Positions 25,501 to 35,799 of a stretch of 64,000 bases of DNA are shown piece after piece. Position numbers and translations under genes: made by a program. Within the stretch, counting starts at the first letter, position 1. Every line of letters starts with the position of its first letter. The stretch is from the NCBI GenBank assembly GCA_030340625.1, contig JAOPHQ010006257.1, positions 741,001-805,000 on the forward strand, given 5' to 3'. The DNA comes from Merluccius polli (Eukaryota > Chordata > Actinopteri > Gadiformes > Merlucciidae). Below the pieces are notes generated by a model. That model was not told the origin of the DNA, did not search any database, and saw only the letters and a list, made by a program, of their open reading frames with translations.

Positions 25501-28500
25501 CATCATCAGACTCACATATATATATATATATATCAGAGATTGTCAGATCACCAGTTACATCTCCACTAGTAATAAAACGGTAAAGGTGTGCATGTGGTGT
25601 GTATGTGCTGTACCTTAATGAGAGACGTGCACACGATGGCTCCAGCGTTCACCATGGGGTTGTGGGGCTTATCTGAAGAACATCAGTAACACCATGACAT
25701 CACAGCATGACATCACAGCATGAGATGACAACAGGTCATCAACAGACTGTCTCACCGTCCTCGTTGAGGAAGAGCTTGTTGAAGCGCAGGCCGCTGGGCT
25801 CCTTCCCGATGAAGCGGTGCACATACTCGGTGCCGTGGTCATGCACGGCGATGGCGTACTTCAGGGGCTTCACACACGACTGGAGACAGAACGGCACCTT
25901 GGTGTCTCCCACCGTGTGTCTGGAAGAGACACAGGGAGGGACAGTCAGAGAGAGGCAGAGAGAGAGAAAGACAGGAAGAGAGGGAGAGACAGAGAGTCAG
26001 AGAGAGAGAGTCAGAGAGAGAGAGGTTACAGAAGTATGGATGGAAGTATGGATGGATGCAGTATAATTAGGGAGGGAGAGACAGAGAGAGTCAGAGAAAA
26101 AGAGAGACAGGGAGGGAGGGAAAGACAGAGAGTCAGAGGGAGAGAGAGTCAGAGAGAGAAAGAGAGAGTCAGGGAGAGAGAAAGATAGTCAGAGAGAGAG
26201 AGAAAGAGAGATAGAGGTTACAGAAGTATGGATGGAAGTATGGATGGATGCAGTATAAAGTGGTACAGTATGGATAGAGGGTGTGGTGCATTGTGGGATA
26301 TGTAGTACCTCTGTCCATCCACGGTGCAGAGAGACACAGCCCAGAGGTCAGGGCTAAAGCGTGCCAGCTGGGGGATGTAGTCCGCCACCTAGAGGACAGG
26401 AGGAGACGCTACATCCATACATACATACCAGATCTAATTCCCCTTAAGCGGTCAGCATATCTACTTCAAAAGAGACAGAAGAAGTCCTTTGCAGACAAAC
26501 TTGTTTTATAGTCGATGGGGTTTTCGGTTTGGTCACTGAACGCTACGTTACAGGGAACGTAGCGTTCTTAAAATGTGTGCTAAAAAGGAATGTAGACATG
26601 ACACATGTCTACATTATGGACAGTATGTGCTACTTCACTGAATGTCTAAGTAAGGTGAGAACCACCTTCCTAAGAGTACTACGCATGTCACGGTCTGCAA
26701 CATAAACTCTGTTTCCGCTAAAACATATTGGAAAAGCCGTTGACGTCATTGGTCCGATGTGGAGCAGACAAACCCTGGACCATCGAGGTCAAGGGTGTGG
26801 GTAAATAGGATTTATGTCATTAACATATTAATTGATATGATTCATTCTTGTGGTCACGGCTCACCTGACCACCGGGCATCTTCTTGGCGTTTTCGTAGAG
26901 CTCGTCGATGTGCGCGCAGAAGGGCTGGAAGTCTGGGATTACGAACTTTTTGCGGAACGCCTGAGTCAACAACACGATGTTACTCTGCACACACCTGGAA
27001 CCACAGAGACAGTTGTCACAACAACGCAGACTAGAACCCCCAACCCTGCAGTGTTAGTGCCTTGCTCTACCTACTGAGCTTCACAGGGAATAGAGCCCCT
27101 AACCCTGCAGTGTTATTGCCTGTTAGACCTGACTGGTTCTAGTAAGACCTGACTGGTTCTGGTTAGACATGACTGGTTCTGGTTAGACCTGACTAGCTCT
27201 AGTTCTAGTTAGACCTGATTAGACCTGACCTGACTAAGTGGGGCTGATTGGCCACAGCTGGTATAAGAGGCTTGAGGAGGTACAGCTCCATACTTCTTGA
27301 AGAGGTGTCGGTCCAGCGCCCCGTCAGACGTGGTCTTCATGGTCACCTTCAGCATCTCCATACATTCCTTGAGGCGGGGGTCTCCGGTACGCAGCCCAGT
27401 GGCTTTCAGAGCCTGAGGGGAGACCAGAGAGCAGTGAACACAGAGACCACAGTGAACAGTGGTTTTTTTTGGTTGCCCGAGACCGAACAAGTTCTTTGCA
27501 GATGAATTTGTTTTATACTCGATGCGGTTTCAGTTAGGTCACAGAATGTCCATTAGTGGGAGTGGGGTCTCCATGGAGATGGGAAATCAGAATTCTAAAT
27601 GCGGAAATAAAACTAAATAAATGATCATTGACTAAACACACACAATGTTCGCATTGCTGTCACCTGCAGAGATTTCGGTTACAAAATCTTGGAAGTGCAA
27701 GAAGTGGAGAAGTTCTTGCGACCTTGCCAAACCTTTTTTCCCTAAGAAGTATTCTGCCAACCGAAGATCCAGAATATCCAGAACCAAGCAATCTGCTAGC
27801 CTGTCCAGACAGCACAGCAGATGTACATGCAAGCGGGAGAACACATTTGTGGCTTGTGATCGTTTCTTTGGGAATGGCAGCAGTAGAACAATGTAGCCTC
27901 ATCCTGCACAGCAGGCATTGACAACCAATGTAGATCACTGGAAGCAAATATCCTTAATCTCTGAGATTTAGAAAGTCTCTTAGAGTTGGGAAGTCTCACC
28001 CTGAAATGCCTGAGAGTTGGGAATTCCTACCCTGAATCTCTGAGAGTTGGGAAGTCTCACCCCGAAGTCTCTGTGAGTTGGGAAGTCTCACCCTGACTGC
28101 ATGAGAATTGGGAAGTCTCACCCTGAGTGCATGAGAATTGGGAAGTCTCACCCTGAGTGCGTGGGATTTGGGAAGTCTCACCCTGAGTGCGTGGGAGTTG
28201 GTAGCTAGCAGCTGGAAAACCTACCGTGGTGAACTTATGAGCAGGGATCCTCTCCTGTCCCTCTGCGATGGTGTAGAACAAGAGGTCCTCCAGACTGGGA
28301 AGGACGCCCGCCTTCCTCCTCCTGCAGACACACAGAGCAACACCACGCTGAGGAAAACACCCAGCCGCACTAACAGGAAGTGGGATCAGCTGCACAGGAA
28401 GTAGCCGAGCATCTCTCAATGTGGTATACATACAGAGTCCTAGTGGAGCCAAATAACCTTTTGGGAAAATGATTGGGACAATACAACAATATCAGCTTTG

Positions 28501-31335
28501 TGCTAAAGGATACTAGTTTAGAACAAAAAACATGCCAAATACCACTCACTTAGCCTAATGCTAAAAAATGCTAGCTTAATGCTAAAGGATGCTAGCTCAG
28601 TGCTTATCAACACTAGTTTATTGCTAGATGATACTAGTATTGCGCTAAAAAAATATGGTAACATTTTAGATTAGGGACCACATATTTACCATTAATTAGT
28701 TGCTTATAAGCACGCATATTGGCTCTTTATTAGTCATTATAAAGCACTTATTAATGCATTATTCTGTATGACCATATTCTACAACTACTAGGCCATTAAC
28801 TTTAATATTAGAGTTTTCCCTCAATAACCTCCTAATTACTGCTTATTGATAGTAAGTAAGGAAGTTGTTGTACATAAATTACGATCTTAGCAACTAGTTA
28901 ATGGTGAATATGTGGTCCCTCATCTAAAGTGTTACCAAAAATACTGTTATTGCTATATATCTGTGCTTAATGATTTGTTTTTGGCATGATTGGTGGTCTA
29001 TATTATAATATAGTCCCAATACTTTTCCACAGGTTCCTACGGTAGAGGAAGGTTAGTTTGGATCTACAGCTGTTGGAATACCAGACACAGAGAACCCTGG
29101 AGCCTCTTGGACCTGAAAGGTCGCAGGTCTACAAGGTCTTTAGGAAGTTTACCAGACCCTTCTAAAGGTCCCAGGTCTACACAGTCTTTAGGAGGTTTTC
29201 ATGAAAATGAACTGATGGTTGGTGGTCAGAATATTCTTGGAAAAACATTTAAGGCCAGATCAATGATTAACACAAGTACTACAAAGTTTGACATCTAAGG
29301 GTTAGTCATTTAATAATGTAATTTGTAGTAATTCAAATCTGTTATCTGACATTGTGGATTGGTATTCCAAGTAGCACCACGTACATCTAGGAGAGAAGAA
29401 GTGTGATGTTTCTACTTCCTGTTGTGATTCACACAAAGCTGAGGGAGCCTGGGAAGAGGCCTTGCAGTGCATCATGGGAAATGATGGGCTATGCTAGGGT
29501 ATATGTCATGTTTATATGCATAAAATCTCTGTTATCTTGGGGTGGAATTTGATTGGTCCATATAAACCTACAATATGCTATTGTGTAATCTGATTGGTCC
29601 CTATAATCCTACAATATGCTATCCTGTAATTTGATTGGTCCTTATAAACCTACAATATGCTGTCATGTAATCTGATTGGTCCTTATAAACCTACCAAATG
29701 CTATCATGTGATTTGATTGGTCCTTATAAACCTACAATATGCTGTCATGTAATCTGATTGGTCCTTATAAACCTACCAAATGCTATCATGTGATTTGATT
29801 GGTCCTTATAAACCTACAATACACTATCCTGTAATGTGATTGGTCTTTACAAACATACAGTAGGCTATCCTGTAATTTGATTGGTCCTTATAAAGGAGAG
29901 TAAGACAGGGTGAAGGCAGGTGTTGGGGGAGGGGAGGAGTGAAAAAGGGGGGACACTTCAATGTAAAAGTTCACAAGAAAACTACCTCTACAGGAAACCG
30001 AAATAAAAGTCAAATAAATAAACATATACTTACAAATGCAAAGCAGATCGACAAGGGGGAGAGATAGAGAGAGAGGGAGGGAAGGAGAGAGAGAGGGCGA
30101 GAGCGAGAGAGAGGGTGTGCATGGCACAGGATGGGGAATTAGTCACAGTAAAACATTCTCCAACACTTTTTTTTTAGTTCAGATTATGCAGAATCTCAAT
30201 GAAGACATTATGATCATTGTATATATGTGTGTGTTTAACCAATGGTTTTGATTCTCTCCATCTAGGAAGACAGGTGTATTTAGAACACACTCATTATACC
30301 GACTGCAGTCTGACATGTTATATCATCATGTTATATCATCTAGTTATATACATGTTATATCATCATGTTATATACATGTTATATCATCATATTATATGCA
30401 TGTTATATCATCATGTTATATACATGTTATATCATCATGTTATATACATGTTATATCATCATGTTATATCATCATGTTATATGCATGTTATATCATCATG
30501 TTATATCATCATGTTATATTCATGTTATATCATGTTATATCATCATGTTATATCATCATGTTATATCATCATGTTATCTACATGTTATATCATCATGTTA
30601 TCTACATGTTATATCATCATGTTATCTACATGTTATATCATCATGTTATCTACATGTTATATGCATGTAATATCATATGTCATCTCCTTCACAGATTAAT
30701 AATGAACCAGTTAAAGCAGGTAAGGCTGGCTGGTAGGTGAAGACACGACTTGTATTATTATGGGGTGCCTCTGACAGCTGCAGGGTCCATCATGTGATGC
30801 TGAGCTAACCGGCTGCTGATGCTGCAGGCCCCCCAAGCCTTCCTACCGGCCACATTTACCGGCACACACCGACCACACAGACTGCTGCTGCCACCCTTCT
30901 GACCCCAGCATCCTGCCAGGCACTACCCTGAGACACAAGGCACATATAACCTTGGAACATGACATATAAAGGAGTATATCAATATAAAACCTTTATTATT
31001 ATTATTATTATTATTATTACATCCCACTAGTCCTCACATGATACACGACCTTAGAGGTACAGGACGTACTTCTCCGCGGTGGGGTCCTTGCCCGCCTCAT
31101 TGGAGCAGAGGGCGCGGGTCTGGGTCTGCGTGGCGGCCGGCCGGGGCGGAGCCGGCGGTGCGTGGAGGCTCCAGGCGGACGGAGCAGGTGTTTTCCCCGG
31201 GCTGAGGCGCCTCCCCGCCGGCCACTCGCTGCTGATATACCGCGCTGTGCGTCCCGCCGCGACGCAGGTCAGGGGACGCTTCAGGTTGAATGGAAACACA
31301 TCGGCGAGTCCAGACAAACACCGGAAATGTAACAT
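14504..31335 (-). CDS. gls: Kidney-type glutaminase (gls, KGA-like isoform), complete, 18 coding exons
   Basis: Glutaminase hydrolyses glutamine to glutamate and ammonia in mitochondria. Exons (minus, 5'->3'): 31335-31070, 28321-28225, 27412-27294, 26994-26865, 26388-26309, 25919-25756, 25672-25614, 22486-22454, 22215-22157, 21483-21417, 21229-21179, 20632-20456, 20174-20043, 17583-17491, 17263-17202, 16897-16821, 16647-16584, 14651-14504. All join through GT-AG sites in phase, giving 1878 nt and 625 aa. Residues 1-88 form an Arg-rich, mitochondrial-presequence-like N-terminus. The glutaminase domain has the SxxK catalytic pair in FCLQSCVK (Ser245, Lys248), the LRFNKLFLNED allosteric loop, and GDRNFAIGYYLKEKK. 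Ankyrin repeats (TALHVAAAEG, NTPMDEAVHFGHHD) follow, with C-terminus NNLDALL. LKECM, TTSDG and NLDALL favour gls over gls2; HKFTTALKATGL is gls2-like. Teleost paralogue a or b is undetermined. No frameshift or stop was found. Confidence 0.95.
14712..15403. mobile_element. hAT-type MITE, 692 bp, in the last gls intron
   Basis: The left end TAGGGGTGACCCCGAATAGT and the reversed right end TAGGGGTGTCCTCGACTAAG are imperfect inverted repeats. A perfect 8-bp target duplication TAACACAC flanks the element (14704-14711 and 15404-15411), which is diagnostic of hAT insertion. The interior has no transposase; it is partly GC-rich (ggcggcgcgc region). Confidence 0.88.
15475..15660. mobile_element. Fragment of a dispersed repeat with GTTATCG / TAACG inverted motifs
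   Basis: The sequence gtgggccgttatcggcgtta followed by several cgataac/gttatcg palindromic motifs looks like one end of a DNA transposon. No matching right terminus was found. A 17-bp gcgctgcggaacggctg-type duplication lies near 15618-15650. Confidence 0.4.
15665..16083. repeat. Fold-back (~145-bp imperfect inverted repeats) around telomere-like repeats
   Basis: The left arm is about 15665-15805, continuing after a ~27-bp internal duplication to 15859. The right arm is about 15936-16083. Both carry gacgatttgtcacgcccc, tgtgtgaaacgatctggg and gagacgagcagagtctacag in inverse orientation, with scattered differences. The loop contains (TTAGGG)-like units with TTATGG variants at about 15865-15911. 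Confidence 0.88.
16258..16580. repeat. 29-bp C-rich minisatellite, poly(C) run and (TG)n
   Basis: Units of ccggtcaacaatcgcacacc plus tctccccct repeat from 16258 to 16540 and are split by a C run of about 31 (16469-16499). (TA)n and (TG)n follow to 16580, four bases short of gls exon 17. Proline-rich open frames here are artefacts. Confidence 0.9.
16918..17197. repeat. ~30-bp minisatellite in a gls intron, abutting exon 15
   Basis: About nine units of aggtttaaaggggaggttgt plus agttctgcggt end directly at the splice donor of the exon at 17202-17263. Confidence 0.9.
17586..19345. repeat. 1.76-kb minisatellite, 46-bp unit with 72-bp higher-order variant
   Basis: The basic unit is accaaccaatcacacgttac then tactgaccaaccacactttaatac (46 bp; for example caatcg at 18875 and 18921). 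A 26-bp insert (caccaaccaatcacactttaata-type) makes a 72-bp variant that alternates through the first two thirds. The last third is mostly plain 46-bp units with cgcatg/cacatg substitutions. The array begins two bases from the acceptor of gls exon 14. Confidence 0.95.
19365..20034. repeat. ~24-bp minisatellite (gtgaagctgtagcctagcgttagca) next to gls exon 13
   Basis: Around 27 degenerate units with insertions and deletions run to within about 8 bp of the gls exon at 20043-20174. Confidence 0.88.
20330..20430. repeat. Short degenerate repeat (accaaggttaccagggtt)
   Basis: Five to six units of ggttaccaa/gggttac are present within a gls intron. Confidence 0.7.
20640..20890. repeat. ~50-60-bp tandem repeat (gctagcagggaggagagacc)
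   Basis: Five units of gctagcagggaggagagacc, then attaggattagctcactggctaac, follow the gls exon at 20456-20632. Confidence 0.85.
21620..22108. mobile_element. MITE-like element with ~20-bp terminal inverted repeats, 489 bp
   Basis: The left end TAGCCTGGCAAGCCAGACCC resembles the reversed right end TAGCCTTGAAATCTAGACGC. A perfect 15-bp hairpin near the left end (21631-21645 / 21651-21665, loop agaaa) adds to the fold-back character. I could not define a clear target duplication. It lies between two gls exons. Confidence 0.6.
22510..22800. repeat. ~71-bp tandem repeat, 4 copies
   Basis: Units contain agctaacacatataactaac and gcactacaactcacatctag. They start about 70-71 bp apart (22523, 22593, 22664). 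Confidence 0.88.
23180..23540. repeat. ~53-bp tandem repeat (taaccatcatctggaggtcc)
   Basis: About seven units of taaccatcacctggaggtcc, then tgttctaaacatctagttagtctactctacag, are present. A preceding pair of aatcaggcaagctct repeats lies at 23134-23180. Confidence 0.9.
24325..24432. repeat. ~28-bp repeat (tctatcagaacatgaagcc)
   Basis: Four units of agtctatcagaacatgaagc are present. Confidence 0.85.
24765..25520. repeat. 26-bp minisatellite, ~29 copies
   Basis: The unit is cttataccatcatcagactc plus ttatat, with catcacc/cattacc variants. Because 26 is not a multiple of three and the unit lacks stops in several frames, it creates 230-250-residue open frames that are not genes. Confidence 0.95.
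25925..26260. repeat. (GA)-rich low complexity with duplicated 40-bp block
   Basis: Purine-rich gtcagagagagaga repeats are present. The block ttacagaagtatggatggaa through gcagtata occurs twice (about 26027-26064 and 26217-26256). Confidence 0.85.
26467..26545. repeat. Dispersed repeat copy 1 (second copy at 27475-27552)
   Basis: About 75 bp including gtcctttgcagacaaacttg, ttttatagtcgatgggg and ggtcactgaa recurs with substitutions at 27475-27552, one gls intron away. The family is unidentified. Confidence 0.65.
27122..27235. repeat. ~21-bp repeat (gacctgactggttctagtta)
   Basis: Five or six degenerate units are present in a gls intron. Confidence 0.8.
27970..28205. repeat. ~30-bp minisatellite (gagttgggaagtctcaccct)
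   Basis: About eight units of gagttgggaagtctcaccct plus gagtgcat end about 20 bp from the gls exon at 28225-28321. Confidence 0.9.
28657..28936. mobile_element. 280-bp MITE with ~50-bp terminal inverted repeats
   Basis: The left terminus GGTAACATTTTAGATTAGGG and the reversed right terminus GGTAACACTTTAGATGAGGG continue as inverted repeats for about 50 bp. Flanks aaaaatat (28649-28656) and aaaaatac (28937-28944) are a possible 8-bp duplication with one mismatch, which would suit hAT. It lies in gls intron 1. Confidence 0.85.
29540..29895. repeat. 41-bp tandem repeat carrying nine CCAAT-box/TATA-like units
   Basis: GATTGGTC (reverse CCAAT) occurs at 29551, 29592, 29633, 29674, 29715, 29756, 29797, 29838 and 29879, exactly 41 bp apart each time. 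Most units follow with cttataaacctac. The array is in gls intron 1. Confidence 0.95.
29900..30120. repeat. Purine-rich low-complexity region
   Basis: A gagagaggg-rich tract (30058-30115) is preceded by G/A-rich sequence. Nothing coding is supported. Confidence 0.7.
30310..30680. repeat. (CATGTTATATCAT)n AT-rich minisatellite
   Basis: Units of catgttatatcat and catgttatataca alternate for about 370 bp. Open frames in all three + frames are artefacts. A (TTA)n run follows at about 30985-31019. Confidence 0.92.
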
Positions 31336-31600
31336 TTCAACCTTATTTCCTAATAATATAGTTTAGTAATATTATACTTTAGTGATAATATAGTATTGTT
31401 TAATATTAGGCTGGTCGGAGGGATGTAAGATGAGCGTCGAGTAGCGGTTTCTTTCCTCCGACTGAGTCCCCGTCTCCTATTCCCGCCCACCGCACAGCCT
31501 GCTGCGGATTGTATTGGTCGGTGGCAGTGTGGCTCCTCATTTGATTGGCATGTAAAGCTGTCGGTCATCAAATTTGCTCAGGTTTTGTTTGCGGTGCCTC
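31336..31600 (-). promoter_or_regulatory. Likely gls promoter / 5' UTR region
   Basis: This segment lies directly upstream of the gls start codon at 31335. Two CCAAT boxes in gls orientation (ATTGG on + at 31513-31517 and 31544-31548) sit about 180 and 210 bp upstream of the ATG. Exon 1 itself is CpG-rich. No TATA box is obvious. The transcription start is not defined. Confidence 0.5.
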
Positions 31601-31637
31601 GAAATGCCGGGTGCGCGTCACAGAGCTTAAAACAAAG

Positions 31638-31846
<209 letters not shown>

Positions 31847-31849
31847 TCG

Positions 31850-32285
31850 GACGTGTCCGGGTTTTGTCAGGTAACGTTTGACTTAACGTTGACTTCCGTT
31901 TAGTATTAATATTTAAACCTTTAAATGTGAATCTAGAAAGGCACCAGCCCACAAACCTTAGCCCGAAACGTCTTACATTGTTGACCCTATTAACCTCAAA
32001 GTGCTCAAGCAAACGTGCATTAAAATAAAATAATCAAGTGAAATGTACGCATTATGGAGCTATGAGTTTAGGCGCCTGTTGAGAGAGATATGTTATATGA
32101 TATATGTTTTATATTAGATATAATGTTGTTTTTACTGAGATAGGTTGTTTACACTGACACCGTGTGGACAGTGTTAGTACAGCAGGAATCGGTACCGCAC
32201 TAGTGTCGCCACTAGATGGCAGTGTTACTTTGATTTCCATAAGATCACATGTCAGACAAAGGGTAGCTCAAAAGACCTCTTATGA
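31850..32285. other. Gene-free spacer upstream of the second LINE
   Basis: This stretch is AT-rich unique-looking sequence with a short palindromic atatgttatatgatatatg segment near 32089-32107. No coding or terminal-repeat signal was seen. Confidence 0.5.
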
Positions 32286-32287
32286 TG

Positions 32288-35200
32288 AGAAAAACAAATG
32301 GTTTTCCGTGTCCCTCGGCCTGGACGTGGGTCACCGGAGCCCCCCCCCCCTGGAGCCAGGCCTGGGGGTGGGGCCCGGTGGCGAGCGCCTGGTGGCCGGG
32401 CCTGTACCCATGGGGCCCAGCCGGGCACAGCCCGAAGAGACAACATGGGACCCCCTTCCCGCAGACTCACCATCAGCAGGAGGGGCCAAAGGGGTCGGGT
32501 GCAATGTGAGCTGGGCAGCAGCCGAAGGCAGGCACCTTGGCGGTCTGATCCTCGGCTGCATAAGCTAGCTCTAGCAACCTGGAACGTCACCTCTCTGGTA
32601 GGGAAGGAGCCTGAGCTGGTGCGTGAGGTTGAGAAGTTCCGGCTAGATATAGTCGGCCTCACCTCGACACATAGCAAGGGCTCTGGAACCAGTCTTCTCG
32701 AGAGGGGTTGGACCCTCTTCTACTCTGGAGTTGCCACTGGTGAGAGGCGCCAGGCAGGGGTGGCAATACTTATTGCCCCCCGGCTTGGTGCCTGTATGTT
32801 GGAGTTCACCCCGGTAGACGGGAGGGTAGCCTCCCTCCGCCTTCGGGTGGGGGGGGACGGATCCTGACTGTTGTTTGTGCCTATGGTCCAAACAGCAGCT
32901 CAGCGTATCCACCCTTTTTGGACTCCTTGGAGGGGGTGCTGGAAAGTGCTCCCTCTGGGGATTCCCTCGTTTTGCTGGAGGACTTCAACACTCACGTTGG
33001 CAGCGACAGTGAGACCTGGAGGGGTGTGATTGGGAGGAACGGCCCCCCCGATCTGAATCCGAGTGGTGTTCTGTTATTGGACTTCTGTGCTCGCCACAGA
33101 TTGTCCATAACAAACACCATGTTCAAGCATAAGGGTGTCCATATGTGCACTTGGCACCAGGACACCCTAGGCCGCAGTTCGATGATTGACTTTGTAGTCG
33201 TGTCGTCGGACTTGCGGCCGCATGTCTTGGACACTCGGGCGAAGAGAGGGGCGGAGCTGTCAACTGATCACCACCTGGTGGTGAGTTGGCTATGATGGTG
33301 GGGGAGGATGCCGGTCAGACCTGGCAGACCCAAACGTATTGTGAGGGTCTGCTGGGAACGTCTGGCAGAGTCTCCTGTCAGAGAGAGCTTCAACTCCCAC
33401 CTCTGGGAGAGCTTTGACCATGTACCTGGGGAGGCAGGGGACATTGAGTCCGAGGGGGCCATGTTCCGCGCCTCCATTGTTAAGGCGGCCGACCGGAGCT
33501 GTGGCCGCAAGGTGGTCGGTGCCTGCCATGGCAGCAATTCCTGAACCCGCTGGTGGACACCGGCGGTGAGGGATGCCGTCAAACTTAAGAAGGAGTCCTA
33601 TAGGACCTTTTTAGCCTGTGGGACTCCGGAGGCAGCAGGCAGGTACCGGCAGGCCAAGCGGAGCGCAGCTGCGGCGGTCGCTGAGGCTAAAACCCGGACA
33701 TGGGAGGAGTTCGGTGAGGCCATGGAGAACAACTTCTGGACGGCTTCGAAGAGGTTCTGGACCACCATCCGGCGTCTCAGGAGGGGGAAGCAGTGCATCG
33801 TCAACACTGTGTATGGTGGAGACGGTGCGCTGCTGACCTCGACTCGGGATGTTGTGGATCGGTGGAAGGAATACTCCTCAATCCCACTGACACGCCTTCC
33901 GGTAAGGAAGCAGGGCCTGGGGACTCGAGTGTGGGCTCTCCTATCTCTGGGGCTGAGGTCGCCGAGGTGGTCAAAAAGCTCCGAGGTGGCAGAGCCCTGG
34001 GGGTGGATGAGGTCTGCCCGGAGTTCCTTAAGGCCCTGGATGTTGTGGGGCTGTCATGGTTGACACGACTCTGCAGCATCACATGGACATGGGGGGCAGT
34101 GCCTCTGGATTGGCAGACTGGGGTGGTGGTCCCTCTTTTTAAGAAGGGGGACCGGAGGGTGTGTTCCAACTATAGGGGGATCACACTCTTCAGCCTTCCT
34201 GGTAAGGTCTATTCGGGGGTGCTGGAAAGGAGGGTCCGTCGGATAGTCGAACCTCAGATTCAGGAGTAGCAATGTGGATTTCATCCAAGTCGTGGAACAG
34301 TGGACCAGCTCTACACCCTCTGCAGGATCCTTGAGGGTGCATGGGAGTTTGCCCAACCAGTCCACATGTGTTTTGTGGACTTGGAGAAGGCATTCGACCG
34401 TGTCCCTCGGGGAGTCCTGTAGGGGGTTCTCTGGGAGTACGGGGTATCGGACCCCCTGATACAGGCTGTCCGTTCCCTGTATGACTGGTGTCAGAGCTTG
34501 GTCTGCATTGCCGGTAATAAGTTGGACTTGTTTCCAGTGAGGGTTGGACTCTGCCAGGGCTGCCCTTTGTCACCGATCCTGTTCATAATTTTTATGGACA
34601 GGATTTCTAGGCACAGCCAGGGCGTCGAGGGGGTCCGGTTTGGTGACCTCAGGATTGGGTCACTGCTTTTTGCGGATGATGTGGTCCTGTTGGCTTCATC
34701 AGACCGTGACCTCCAACTCTCGCTGGACCGGTTCGCAGCCGAGTGTAAAGCGGCTGGGATGAGAATCAGCACCTCCAAATCCAAGTCCATGGTCCTCAAC
34801 CGGAAAAGGGTGGAGTGCACTCTCCGGGTCGGGGATGAGATCCTGCCCCAAGTGGAGGAGTTCAAGTACCTCGGGGTCTTGTTCACGAGTGAGGGGAGGC
34901 TGGAGCGGGAGATCGACAGGCGGATCGGTGCGGCGTCTGCAGTAATGCGGACTCTGCACGGATCCGTCGTGGTGAAGAGGGAGCTGAGCCGAAAGGCAAA
35001 GCTCTCGATTTACCAGTCGATCTTCGTTCCTGCCCTCACCTATGGTCATGAGCTTTGGGTAGTGAAAGAAAGAACAAGATTGCGGGTGCAAGCGGCCGAA
35101 ATGAGCTTCCTCTGCAGGATGGCTGGGCTCTCCCTTAGAGATAGGGTGAGAAGCTCGGAGTAGACCCGCTACTCCTCCGCGTTGAGAGAAGCCAGATGAG

Positions 35201-35460
35201 GTGGCTCAGGCATCTAGTTAGGATGCCTCCCGGACGCCTCCCTGGTGAGGTGTTCAGGGCACGTCCCACTGGTAGGAGACCCCGGGGAAGACCCAGGACA
35301 CGCTGGAGAGACTATGTCTCTAGGCTGGCCTGGGAACGCCTCAGGATTCCCCGGGAAGAGCTGGATGAAGTGGCTGGGGAGAGGGAAGTCTGGGCTTCCC
35401 TGCTTAGGCTGCTGCCCCCGCGACCCGACCCCGGATAAGCAGAAGAAGACGGACGGACGG
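32288..35460 (+). mobile_element. Second non-LTR retrotransposon (APE endonuclease + RT), decayed
   Basis: The element begins with a GC-rich 5' segment (ccgtgtccctcggcctgg region) and ends with ggataagcagaagaagacgg followed by (acgg)n at 35436-35461, a LINE-type 3' tail with terminal microsatellite. Its ORF is distinct from the L2-like copy at the left edge. The clade (RTE- or I-like) cannot be set from sequence alone. No unambiguous target duplication was found. It lies between the gls promoter and the nab1 3' end on the opposite strand. Confidence 0.85.
32569..35438 (+). pseudogene. LINE ORF: endonuclease-RT, multiple frameshifts and stops
   Basis: Endonuclease blocks are LALATWNVTSLVGKEPELV (frame 3, from 32569), shifted to frame 2 after a G run near 32850 (LVLLEDFNTHVGSD, then GRSSMIDFVVVSSDLRPHVL and STDHHLVVSWL). 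An in-frame stop lies at 33293-33295. The middle region continues in frame 2 and shifts to frame 1 near 33800-33900. RT blocks include FVDLEKAFDRVPRGVL (about 34372), a TAG at 34267-34269 and another near 34420, GLCQGCPLSPILFIIFMD (about 34550) and the catalytic FADD at 34669-34680. The C-terminal part ends in frame 3 at 35438. At least three frame changes and three nonsense codons mark a dead copy. Confidence 0.85.
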
Positions 35461-35799
35461 ACACATATCACACTTTAAAGATTCAGTTTCAGGTGTTGGA
35501 CGTACTTTAATGAGTAATAGTTAGACAAAGTGGCCCAATAAGGGTGTACATTTAATATGCCATCAATTAGTTGATTACTGAACCATACTTTAGTATGGAG
35601 TGTTTCTTTTAATGGGAGTAGCCTACTGGTTGGGAGGGGTTCACTAAAGAGTTTGTCAACATCAAAATGTCTAAAATTGAAAATATAGAAATAATCAAAT
35701 AAATCATATAGTTTACGTTATATAGTTTTAACCCACGTGTATTATTCCACAACTGTTACTGTTACTGTTGGGAGCAAAAACTAAGGCGAGAGTTAATTT

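Noticed and set aside
24819..25583. 254- and 232-residue open frames on the + strand
   Set aside because: They are read-throughs of a 26-bp tandem repeat in several frames at once; composition is entirely periodic.
27645..27896. 83-residue basic, Cys-containing + frame in a gls intron
   Set aside because: Looked briefly like a secreted basic domain, but there is no matching splice context or recognisable motif, and overlapping frames on both strands are equally open.
14504..31335. Calling the glutaminase gls2 rather than gls
   Set aside because: HKFTTALKATGL is gls2-like, but LKECM, TTSDG, FGHHD and the NNLDALL C-terminus, plus linkage to nab1, favour gls.
32252..32677. 141-residue minus frame at the LINE 5' end
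   Set aside because: GC-rich antisense of the LINE coding region; no domain.
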